A stretch of 64,000 bases of DNA, taken from contig OZ024869.1 of assembly GCA_964017185.1 (NCBI GenBank), positions 66,806,315-66,870,314 of the forward strand. Direction: 5' to 3'. Of the stretch, positions 1 to 13,244 are shown piece after piece (within the stretch, counting starts at the first letter, position 1; every line of letters starts with the position of its first letter). The notes below the pieces were generated by a model. The model saw nothing but the letters and a program-made list of their open reading frames with translations, did not search any database and had not been told where the DNA came from. Made by a program: the position numbers and the translations under genes. Origin of the DNA: Rugalucina vietnamica. Lineage: Eukaryota; Mollusca; Bivalvia; Lucinida; Lucinidae.

Positions 1-3000
1 CTGCTGTTGACACTACCATCCAAGCAGTAAAATTTGGAAAATACAACATTCCTGTTTTTCATTCTTGTGCAGCCATTTACTCAATGGCATTGTATACACT
101 CAAGCATTTGGTAAATAACATAAAGTTAATTCTTCATAACAAAACATTCATATCATAGATCATCATACCACAAATTGGGTCCGATCCAGACCATCCTGTG
201 CTGTTAGCCCCACACTGTCTTTCACTAGCACCACTGATCGTGTAGCCACTTTCACAGGAATACTTCACCGTAAACCCATCGTCTGACAGCACATACTGGC
301 CATAGTCTGGTTGTACAGGTGGTTCACATACTGTAAAATAAATAATTATTCTATGTTTACCCCACAAAACGGGAGAAACACTAATTTTATATCTCCAATA
401 TGGGCCACGTCATGAGAGAACTGGATTTTTGCCGAGGCGAAAACAAAGGCGCAGACCAGCTTCACGGTAACTGCAAAGCTGATCAGTGCCTTTGTTTTCA
501 CTACTCAGATAGTACAATTCCTCTTCTTCTTAAATCCAAATTTTATAGCTTCTAGCCTTTTTCTGTGACTGTACAGGCCGGTTTGTGTTTGACCTGGTCG
601 AAAATCCCAAAGACCGGTTTTCTCACGTCACAGCTCATTATTGCCAGCCCAATTAAAAACGTGTATCACAATGACAAAAGACATTGTCTTGAATTGAAAC
701 ATTTACAGGTTTAGGCAGAACAGCTACCAAAGCTGTACAAGTGTGGCTCTATCGAGACCATATCTGTCATTATCCTACTTTTTTGCTGCAACACAGTGAC
801 AGTTCTTTGTTGTTGTTATTTTTTAAATGTTGATCGTAATCTTTAATGTTAAACCATTCTTTCTTACCACATATAGGGCTAGAATCACTCCAAGACCCAT
901 TAGTCTGACAAATCAGAATATCAGTCCCAACAATTTTGTAGCCTGTATCACAACTAAAGTTTGCTGTAGAAGTCTGACCATCTGTGTCTATCTTGACATA
1001 ACCACTATCAGGGTCTGATAGATCAGGACACTCAACTGAAATAGACAATGTTTGATGTTAAAATGTTATTTTTAGAAATTTTTAGATCTCTATTTAGACT
1101 AATTGATTTTACAAACCTTCTCCGGCAGTTATTTTGAATACATTCAAGCCAGTGTAATTCAATTCTGGGTTGATTAAAAAAATCTTGCATTTGAAAAGAA
1201 TGGCCTATAAATCACTGTATACATCATCTACAAAAGAAATTGAGATATTCCATTATTAAATTAAAATGTCAAACAAAATTTACCACATGATGGTTCCGGT
1301 CAGTAGATTGGTTCCCATCAGCATAGACCCAAATTCACAGGAAGCTGTGGCTATTTATCTTAACCAGGCTACTATTTACCACTACTAAAAATTATAATTA
1401 CCACATGAAGGTTCCAGTTGATCCCATGTACCATCACTCTGACAGGTCAGTAGCCCTACTCCCAACAATGCTGACCCAACCTCACAGGCAAAGGTGGCTG
1501 TGGTCACTATACCATCGCTTGACAGGTTCAGGCTACCACCAGGTGGGGTAGACAGAGATTGGCAGGTTGCTGAAAGAGATGAAAAACGCTGAGCATATGT
1601 GTGAACATCTGTAATTTTGACTTTCATGTCCATGGTTCATTATTACATCCAAACTAATTTGTAGAAAAATATGCCTGCAAGAGAAAAAGATAAAGCATGT
1701 AAACATCAAAAGAAAGAAACAAAGAAAGATTATTCTATGTTAGTTTGATGGCTTTACAACCCAGTGAACACTCTTTAAGTCATGTTAGGAGGAAGCCACT
1801 GAGGTGTTAAAACCAGTTCTAAGTGGTGTAAATGTATCTTGATGAAGTACAGAACAAGGAGCCAGTGGATTTCAAACCTACAATGTCTGATCAGAAGTCC
1901 GACATTCTACCACTAGGCCACTGCCCTCTAGGCCACTGCCCTCTCAAGAAATAAAGTTTACTTACTACAATTAGGACTCACTCCAGGCCATCCAGAACCA
2001 TCATTCCCACACTGTTGTATACTGTCACCTATCAAGTTATACCCAACATCACAGGTATAGGTAAGAGTCTCTCCATCCTCAGATACTGACAGGTTACCAT
2101 TTACTGGTGATTCTGGTACTATACACACTACAAAAAAATCACAATGAACAGATTAGGATTATTGTCAAAAGTGCTTTAAAGATGGTAAAGGATTTACATA
2201 TCGAGCCTGATCAAACTAAACTATTATCTTCAAAGCTTTAATGGCCCTTACTGCACTTAACCTTTCCAGCTTTCTTCAAACATGTACACTACAACCTCAT
2301 TATAACACACCCCATTACAATGCGGTTTTCAATATAACACAGTCGTGTCATGGCTCCAAAATTGATTATTTTGCTATCTGTCTATTGTAAACAACCTCAT
2401 TATAACACGCTTCATTTATAACACAGTCTGTTTCTATGGACCCCAAAGATAGTGTTATAATGAGGTTGGACTGTACTGAGCCTTTGATAATTCTGTCAGT
2501 GTCATATTTGCTTTTTTGACAATACAACTGTTACATTTTTTCACAAAAGCACAATGGCCATTTTTAATATCGCATTCATTGCCCTCTGCAGATACATACA
2601 GCATTTGACATCTTGTCCCATCCACAGACCAGTGTCTTGACATGTTCTGACGGCGTCCCCAACCAGGTTATAACCCTCGGCACAGGTATAGACTGCTGTG
2701 GAAACTGACCCATTGGTAGATGTGTCAAGAGTTCCACTCGATGGTGTGACCAAGTTGGGGCATGGCACTGGAATAACAATTCATTCAGTTATTTTATTCT
2801 AGTGGGTACTTAGCAAGAAATTACAAATTATTTTGCTCATATCCCCATATAACCTTAATAAGTACTCATTAGAAACAACTTGCCAAGACTTATATAAGTA
2901 CCTACAATGTATGTTTTAGAGTGAAAAACACAGCTTTTAATTTCACAAATATCCAGCTCTATCAAAATTCTGCTATAAAATTCAAGTTTGAACAAAGCTG

Positions 3001-6000
3001 GATTGAAAAGAATATAAGAATCTTACATGAGTGTCAGGTATGGATAGACAAATCTGTCCCGAGTGTCACATTTTGGCATCACGAGGCTCGCCTCGTGATG
3101 CCAAACTGTGACCCGAGGGACAGATTTGTCTATCCATACCCGACACGCATGATGGATTCTTTTTCTTGCACGCCTTAATGCGACGAAGCTTGATTTTCAT
3201 ACTATTTACCCAGAAAAATGCTACAATTGCGCGTCCGCCATTTTGAATTTAAACGTTTTGACATTGTGACGTGTGCGCTTAGCGACAAAATTACGTGACG
3301 TCCTTTACAACCATTGTTAAAAAAGAACACTTGAACTCATCGTGCGACCGGGGTGAGATAACAAGGGTGAGATAATAACTTCTCATATGGGGTAAAACAG
3401 GGAATTTCTCTATCTGGTGTGCAAGAAATTAAGATTCTAAAAAATCTGCAATAAGATTTTACTTATCTATTTGATACCGCAAATCTCAAGCTTTCTTATG
3501 ACAGGGATCATATTGTTTTACTCACCACACCATGGGGCCACTGTATCCCAAGTACCATTAGCCAAACATATGCTGTGTTGGGTACCAGTTAATGTAAATC
3601 CAGCATCGCAGGTGTACTTGATCTCTGTTACTGTTCCGCTTGTTGAGTAGTTCAAATTGAGACCATTGGTCTCTGTTAGGGCTTCACATTCAACTGAAAC
3701 AGCCATTCACACAACTTACACTTAAATGAATTAAATGTTGAATTTGTTGATGATAAAAATGTGCCATTTCAGTATTCTATTCATCTCTCAATGAAAAACA
3801 AACATCAATTGTCAACCCTTATAATTCATATACATATTTTATATCAAAGACGGGACCTTGAAAACACAAAATTTCAATAGTATTTTGATGAAATGAAGTA
3901 AAAATACATGTATTTTGGTAACTGAAAATGAGCTAAAATGACATCAAAAATCGTGAGTGACAATCGTTGTGATGACATTACATTAGCAAAATTATGCCAC
4001 CTTGTGCCAAAATTGGCATTTTCCATTCCAATTCAATGACATTTTTTATGATTTTAATCTATTTAGATAGCTTCGCCTCAGTCTATAACCATTTCCTCAG
4101 GGTGAAAATTCTTACTATCACCCACTCAGTAATATAGTATTTATATACTGGCCCTAGTTTTTCTGAACCTCATAGTAGTGTAAGATTAATCTAAAATCGA
4201 AATTAATTTGATGCCTTAAAATTATTTACGAAGATTTTGTTTGTTTGTATTGAGGTTTAACGTCCCAGTCAACAATTTTACAGTCATGTCCAGTACTCTG
4301 GGGAGTTAATGTGTTTTGCTCAAGCCACTAGTGGGGATCATACCCAGGACCTCTTGATTGGGAGTCTGATGGTCTACCTCTCCCCCACCAAGTAAGTTAT
4401 AAATACCACAAGCTGGAGGTGTATCTGTCCAACCAGGCCCCTCAGGTTGGCATGTCTGGTCTGTAGTTCCACTCGCAGAGAATCCTACATCACAGCTGTA
4501 TGTAACAGACAGTCTGTCCTCTGAATACAGCAATGAACCATTCTGGGGAATCTCTGGTTCCTTACACACTGGAAAATATATGGGAATGGTCAAATTATGA
4601 AAACATTCCAAAGAAATACACAATTTTTTTGTATAGCAATAAAACTGAACCCCCATCCCCCGCCCCCCTCCCCCACTAAAAAATACACACTATTTAAAGC
4701 AATCTCATTTTCATTGTAACATTCATAACTCTCCTCTATATTACTAAAATATTAATGATTAATAACTCGTCATGGACAGCTAGCAGTGATATTGCCAAGA
4801 TCACCCTAAGACCCGAACCAGACTGCTCTATAAGAAGCATACTGAACTCAGTTCAAAAAGCAGTCTGATCATTTTTGTATTTCTACTATTCGCATAATCT
4901 CACCACAAGTGGGTTCAACCCCATCCCAAAGGCCAGAATCTTCACAAGTCAACAGGTAGCTGCCAAAAACCTCATATCCTGCTATACAGGTGTACTCTGC
5001 TACTGTCACTGTGCCATTGGTCTTTAGACTGACAGTTCCACTGATAGGGTCTGACAGTGACTGGCATTCAACTGTTTGAAAAAAAAAATCTTTTCTAAGT
5101 ATTTTGTCAATAAAAATGATCTTTAATCAATAAACATCTTTAAAAAAACACACTTTTTGCCAGAGTTTATCTAGCTTTTCTATATGAAAACTTCCAAGTC
5201 ACAAATATTATTTATTTGATTTGATGTTTTACATCTACTCTAAAAAGCTGAGATAGGTTATTACAATTAATCATCTTTATCACAGTGTTCCAGTGTAAGC
5301 CTGCCAAAAGCACTTTACCATTACTTAGTGCACATTCTTTTGCCATCAACTGACATCAACTCTTTTTTAAGATAAAGAATAGCTGCAGAAATAATTCAAA
5401 AATTTTCACAAGTTTGCATGTGCAGAAAGTGGGGGTTAATCATGGGTCGGTAATTTTGCAAATTTCATGTGTACACCCTGCCGACTAGATTATTCCCAGA
5501 CAAAGTAATTGTGAAGCTGATCTGCGCCTTTATTTTTGCATATGCAAAAAGTAAATTTTCTCTCGACTCAGGGTCAGCTTTCTTACCACATTCAGGTTTG
5601 ACTGTATCCCAAGTCCCATTCTCAAGACAAGTTGCCTTATCTCTACCATTGATTGTATACCCTCTGTCACAGGTGAACATTGACACAGTTATTGCACCAT
5701 CTGTTTCTAGACTGATATTGCCGTTCTTTACACTGCCAAGGGAGTCACATTTATCTGTGGAAAGAAGTAATGAATTAAGGGGTGCATGTCAAAAGCAACT
5801 TAACAACTCTGGATGCAAAACACACGTTTGACAGAAAAACTTTACCAAGTGAGTCATATTTTTGAGTCCTTTCATCCATGCACATCAGATGTTGCATCAC
5901 TGAATTATTTCTGCACTAAATAGATTTGTCTTCAAGTGGGATTCACCAACGTGTTCTCAAAATGCTACCCAATTGTTCCAAAAATATCCACCATAATTCC

Positions 6001-9000
6001 TTTCATCTGGCAAAATAAATGGCTTTTACAACCAAAGAGATAGGAATCAAAAATAAAGAAATTAATTACTATCATGACCATTAGATTATCAAGAAACCTC
6101 CACTTACTGCATGTGGGTGCTGTTCCATTCCACCAGGCTCCATTACTTTCACATCTTCTTACAGAGGTCCCACTTAAACTATAGCCATTGTTACAAGAGT
6201 AATTTACCAACAGTCCATCAGCTTCAACTGAACCATGGGTGGGTGGGGTAGGAGTGTCACAAACTGTTAATATTGAGAATAAACTTAGAATTACATTGTA
6301 TTATGTTATATTCTCTGCTACACATCTTAGGATAGAGACCCAAATTACAAATCTATAGCCATTTGAGCCGCCTCGTGGGAAAACCAACAATGTGGTTTCC
6401 GACCAGGTCCGACACAAACCGGCCTGTACACTCTCAGAAAAGAGCTAGAAGCTTGAAATTTCGGATTTAAGTAGAAGAGGAATTGTACTATCCGAGTAGC
6501 GAAAACAAAGGCGCTGATCAGCTTCGCGGTTACCGCGAAGCTGATCTGCGTCTTTGTTTTCGCCTATGCAGATTGTTGGTTTTCCCATGAGGCGGCTCAT
6601 TTGTCAAAAGTATCATTTGTAAACAGTTGATCCAACAGGTAGTTTCCTTTGATTTAACCCAGTATTTAGACCCCAACAAAACAGTACAGACTCATCAGAC
6701 TCCAAATTTTCCATCCAGCTTGCACCTTCTAGAGACATTCTGCGAACATGATTTTGACATGCAATATTTAAAATATATTTATATATAACAATTACTATGA
6801 TATTTACCACAGAGAGGTACAGTGCTATCCCAGGCACCAGTCGAGTCACATGTCAGCTGATCTGAGCCAACAATATGGTAGTTACTGACACAGCTGAAGG
6901 TTGCCATGGTTATGGAACCATCTGTTGTCAGAGTATAGGAACCACTGTCTGGTGATGCTAGTGTGGCACACTCAACTAAAATTGTCAAATAAATTATTAT
7001 GAAACTGTAAACCTTGCTTTGTATAATGACTTTATGTCCTGTTCAGCAAAGTTTCAGTAATATCAGGTAAGAACCACTCGTGACTGCTTTCTGGGTTCCT
7101 AACCAGTACTATAGGCAGCAAACATACCCTGCTCAAGGGCACAACTCTTGGTGGTTAGAACCCAGGACCCCTCAATTTGATTGACTGATTTTCTGTTTGT
7201 TATCCCTTTCATCTGGAATCGCACCCACAACCTCTTAATTACAGGTCAAGTGACTTAACCACTAGCCAAATTAAAATTGTAAAAATTATTATAGATATAT
7301 GTTCACAGTGAAATTCAAAGAAGGAAAATGGGAAATAAAGGGATATACGCAACCACATAGTGCGCCAGTATTACAATCTTCAAAGTTTCAATTTGATAAT
7401 AAAATGCTACATACCACAGGAAGGTGTGACAAAGTTCCAAGTCCCATCCCCTCTACATGTGACATTTGCCTGGCCTTGTAATGTGTAGCCAGGGGAACAG
7501 GTGAAGGTTGCTATGGTAGTTTTCCCATCTGTTGCCATGGAAACATCACCACTGACAGGAACTGACTGCGGGTCACAGGACGCTATGAAATAAAAAAGTG
7601 TAATAAGAGATAAAGTCAGATGACAACTATAGCAGCAAGCATGAATTGTTCAGGCATTTTCATTAGCTCTTTTGATGTTTTATTTGGAGCTACAACCATC
7701 AGAAATGTTTCAGTCAGACTTACTGCAAGTGGGAGCTCAATGCTTATAATTATAGTGACGGTGGTGTTTCTGCTTTATGTACCACTCAACAGCTATTAAT
7801 ATGAGTAGACCGGACTTTTGTTTAACCCATATTTGACGAATGGATTCTCCCATCATTATCAACTGGGTGAGTCCACTTTCATTTTAGGGGTGTTAGGTGT
7901 GATTTTTATTTTTTATCTCATTTTTTGATGAAAGTACTCTGTGCAAACAGAATAGCCCCAGATGGGACACCGCGTTCTGCAGTGTCACATCTGGAGCTAT
8001 GCTGTTTGCATGTGTCCCATAAAAAGGACGACAGGCTTATACGAGTCGAATATGAAAGGTTTAAGAAGCTGGACTCAAATATGCGATCACTTGTTTCTAG
8101 GTAAGTGGCTTGACTGAAATGCCACACAGGTCTCACACAACTACATTTTTGCATCGCGAATATATCATGTTCTACACTCTTACAGTGACCAGCATATAAA
8201 ACTGGCAATTGCTCTGTTAATAGCTAACCAAGACGCAAAAACGTGAGAAAAAATGGTCTTCAGGATTTCAAACCAGGTCCGATACAAACCGGCCTACATA
8301 CACAGAAGAAAGCTAGAATCTTGAAATTTTGGGATATTATTATGGGAGGAATGCTACAATCCGAGTAGAGAAAACAAAGGTGCTGATCAGCTGTGCAGTT
8401 ACTGCACAGCTGATCTGTGCCTTTGTTTTTGCATATGCAAAAAAAAAAAAAAAAAAAAAAAGGTTTTCTAATGATGCGGCTCAAACCACTTACTGCAAAC
8501 TGGCGGCACAATATCCCATGATCCATCACTGCGGCATGTCAACACTGAGCCGCCATCAATAGAATAGCCGCTGTCACAGTTATAGACGGCCTGGGTCTGT
8601 TGGCCATCTGTAGTCATGGTAACATAGCCGCCATTGATGTTGTCCAGAGCCGCACAGCTGTCTAAAAATAAAGAAAAATTTTCTAAGATGAGTCATTCTT
8701 GAAGAGCCCAGAAGGATGAATATATTTTGTTTGATGCCTTATGTTCGTGACAAACAACATCATGTTGGGACAGTGAGATACTTTTAAAACAACTCTTTTC
8801 CTCGAGATACCCAACTTGCCATGGATGAGAATTCAATATGATCCCATGGTAGATTCAAAAGTAAACAACTTCTGAAAACAACTTCTCAACATTTGTCCAA
8901 CTTGGAAACAGACAAAAACTTTGTAAGCATACTCACTGCAAATAGGGCTAGCCTCATCCCACCCTGAACCATCAGTCTGACAATTTCTGGTAGCAACACC

Positions 9001-12000
9001 CTCCAGAGAATAACCAGATTTACAGGTGTAGGTCACTGTCATACCATCTGTTGATACTACCAAGTGGCCGTTTACTGGTGTAAGTGGTGGGATGCATACT
9101 GAAAGAAATTTGAGATAATGAAACAGCTCATCAACACCTTTGATTTTGGAACAATCTGACTGCTTCTCAGGCCCAAATATTAAAGTTTGTCCATCTTCTT
9201 TGGTTGTTTAAACACATTTTTTGTCCACAAGGAGCTTAAGAGACAATTTAATCCTTTTGGGAGCTTTAAATGTGATTGGATTTGGTCCATTATGGCATTA
9301 ATGTCATTTCAAATTATTCATAAAAAGAAATGAAAAAACAACAGAAAAAAATCCAAAAATAAAATGTGTCTCTCACCGCAAACTGGATCTGTTGAGTCCC
9401 AAACACCATCTTCTGAGCACACCCTCTCTGCAGAGCCCAGTAGCTTGTAGTCTGACAAACAGGTGTAGTTTGCAACAGTTCTTGTACCCTCAGATGAGAT
9501 GGTCAAACTACCACTGGCAGGGGGTATCAAGCTTGGACAAGAAACTACAAAAATAATGGCACAAAATATAGTGAAACCATTGTCTAAGCACACTCTCTCG
9601 GATAAACCCACTAGCTTGTAACTGGACTGACAAGAATAGTTTGTTAGTTTTTGTACCAGAAGATGACGTACTCCAACTACCACTGGCTGAAGATGTTAAA
9701 CTGGTACAGGATACTACAAAATACATAAGAAAGGCTAACATAATCTTGTTGATATGGAAGTTAGAACACTGGAACAGAACAGGAGATTAAAAGTATTTCT
9801 TTAAGACATGAAAATGATTAAATGAGTTTGATACATCTAAGATATGCTAAGTTTATTCTTGAAATATTCATTAGAAGCAATCTTATATGTGCTCCATAGG
9901 GTAAGAAAGGAGATGCAAGAAGTACATGTATTATGCCTTTAATGATATCATTTTAAACCTAATGGTACACAAATATGCATCGACCATGCATACAAGCAAG
10001 AAGACAGCATACCACATGTAGGTGTTGTATCATTCCACAAACCAGAGACCAGACAAGCTAGGTACGGCGAGCCTTTCAAAGAGTAACCTGAGTCACAGTC
10101 AAACTTGGCGGTTGTTGTCGCACCATCTGTGTTGGTTGTCAAGGTACCATCTGCTGGGCTGTCCAGGGTAGGGCATGGGACTGGAGACAAAAGGGAGAAA
10201 AGTCAAATTAAATTTAATTAGGCATGCTATGACAAAACTAAATGAGCCGTGATGCCAGAAAAACAGACTTTTGCCTATGCAAAAACAAAGGCGCAGATCG
10301 GCTGTGCAGTAACTGCAAAGCTGATCAGTGCCTTTGTTTTCGCTACACAGTACGAGGGGGGAGCAAAAAGTTTGTGGACTTTGTTAATTAAATCAAAAGT
10401 ACTGATGCAATTCATCTAAAATTACTGTATGTTTGCAGTCAATTTAATATGAACTAATAGGGAAAGTTTCAGACAAATCACCTGATAAACGTTGTTGTTA
10501 TGACAATTTGTTCGATGGGTGTTAGCGCTACCCGGAGCACACCAAGACGTTTATGTCATTTGACACTGAAATTTCTGTATACATTGGCCGAGTCAAAAGC
10601 TCCTATAAATACATTATTTCTCATTCCACTTTAAGCAAAGTTTCACATCTTTATTCCCCAGCCTTGCAGGATTAGAGTTGGAGTCAAAGGCAAATCGATA
10701 GAATTTTTTAGTTTTTATAACAACTTCTGCAACAGATGTTAGGATTATCCGGGGCATGCCATGCTGTTACGTTGTTTGACATAGATTTTTTGCTTACTTG
10801 TGCTAACTTGTCGTTTTGTACCAGCTATTTCTTTGTGACTAACAATTGGTACATCATTGAACAATGTTGAATCATTAAGTTCTGATATGTCTTTAGCTGT
10901 TTATAACAAATTAAACGTTTCTGTAGGTTTTATTCGGAAGTCTCGCACAAATTTTATTGATGTGTGTGTTTCCCCCATTAATCAGTAACATCATTTTTAC
11001 TGAATTTTTACTTAGACTTGTCTTCCAAAAAGTGTCACTGTAGCGTTGTCTTTTGAATGTGAGGACAGAAATTTCACATTTCAAGTCGAATTATATCATT
11101 ATCAATATTTCCATAATTTAAGGAGATTTCGATAGGGCTTTTTCAAAATATTTTTATATTTATAAACATGTAAACAGAAATTTTACGACGTGCTCCGGGG
11201 TAGCAAACCCCACATGTTTGTCAATGTAATTTAACCAATCATCTATTATAAAAGTTATTAAGAAAGTCCTCAAACTTTTTGCTCGCCCCTCGTACAATTC
11301 CTCTTCTTTTAAATCCAAAATTTCAAGCTTCTAGCCATCTTCTGTAGGTGCAAAGACTGGTTTGTGTCAGACATGGTCAGAAACCCCGAAGACCGGTTTT
11401 TTCATGCAGTGGCTCAAATGCTTATCAATATTTCTCCATCAGCAAGCCAAACATAACAAACTGGAAAGCTATCAAAGTCATCCAGTAAAAACATTTAAAA
11501 CTTTCTTGGCAAAATTATTTTATCCTGATTGTTACCATATACATGTACTGCGTTAAAGCCCCTGTCACACACTTATGAGTTGGACCTAAGAGTTAAGCTC
11601 TGCCCACTTTTTTGGTAGACTCGAAGCAACTCGTACTCGCCAAATGTCCGCGGTTCTCGTACACAAGTCTTCCCAACTCGTAGCCTGTCATGGAATGGCT
11701 ACGAGAAATTTCAAGGATTTAAAATTCTTGTAGAAACTCGCCATCTAAAAATGGGTGGAGCATAGCTTGTACTGATCTAGTAGCTTATCATACAGAACTT
11801 GTAGTAATGGCGTGGGATGTCGTGCATTCTCGGCGTCATGTCAAATATGGCGAAGTACCTACAAGTTGCTACGATATTCAAGGCCTCTTCTTGCGAGTTA
11901 CCACATCTAGCGAGTTTTCAATGACATGCCTACGAGTATCTGCGAGATTCCATGACTTATATCGTAGTGATATCGTGTAGAACTAGTAGGACATTATAAC

Positions 12001-12774
12001 TCCTGGCAACTCGTGCGACAAGTGGCAAGTAATGATTTGCGCTAACCCGTAGCATGTCGTAGCTTCAACTCGTGAGTGTGTGGCAGCTTCTAAATTTTTC
12101 CAACTTAACTTGTGGCATCTCGCGCGACAAGCGGCAACTTATAACTTGTGCCAAGTCGTAGCATGTCGTAGCTTCAACTCGTGAGTGTGTGACAGGCCCT
12201 TAACATATACCAATTAACAAAGGATTCAGTGTGTTGGTATGGCTCCTTTGGAATAGGAGTATAGCTTAATTCATAATAGGAGCACGCCATCAAACTTTCT
12301 TACACATTAGTCCATTACACTGGCATTGCTACATCAAACAAAGAGCGGCTAACATCAAGTGTTTCTAAATCAGGACTTCAAAGTCTATGTAAACCTTTGT
12401 AGTAAAAAGTGAACTAAATTAACCTCAAGACAGCAGCATCTGACTGAGCATAGCCAATGATTAGCCAATGCTCAAGCTTGTAGATAAACCTAAGTCCCGC
12501 CCATATAATTTGTGTGACAGCTGACCAGTTTAATTGAAATCAATATTGGATAAAATGTCATTTAGAGCAATTGTAAATTTTATGATGTTTGAGAGTGGTT
12601 TGTTTTGGCTGCTGAAAAGATGCTTGACCTGTCAGTTGTAATCTAATATGTCATAATTTAAATAGGGTTGATGTATTTTCACACAATTGACCAAAGATTA
12701 CCCCTACAGGGCAACAGAAAGTATATCTATTTGCATTTCAAATTAATAAACAATTATTGTATCTAAGATCCCAT

Positions 12775-12817
<43 letters not shown>

Positions 12818-13193
12818 GTGTTTGATATAAAACCATGCTGAATTAAACATATCTTCAGTGCGTATCAAAATTGGCCTTAATGCAAGGAGTTAGTTGTAGC
12901 ATATTTCATTAAAGGTAAGGTAAGCTGAATATGATTATATGTTATGACAATGGCAAAGCTGTTGAAGTCTTGAGCAACGTATTCCAAAACAACTCTGGTA
13001 TCCAACATTAACTCATTTAAGCCTGGTGCCCCTTTGGACAAACAGAAAAGTCCCAGATGGGACGCCACAGAACGCGGCGTCCCATCTGGGGCTATTCTGT
13101 TTGCTTAAGGAATTTTCATCGAAAAAATGAGATAAAAATTGAAAATCACTCCTAACACCCCTAAAAATGAAAGTGGACTCACCCAAATGCTAA

Positions 13194-13244
<51 letters not shown>

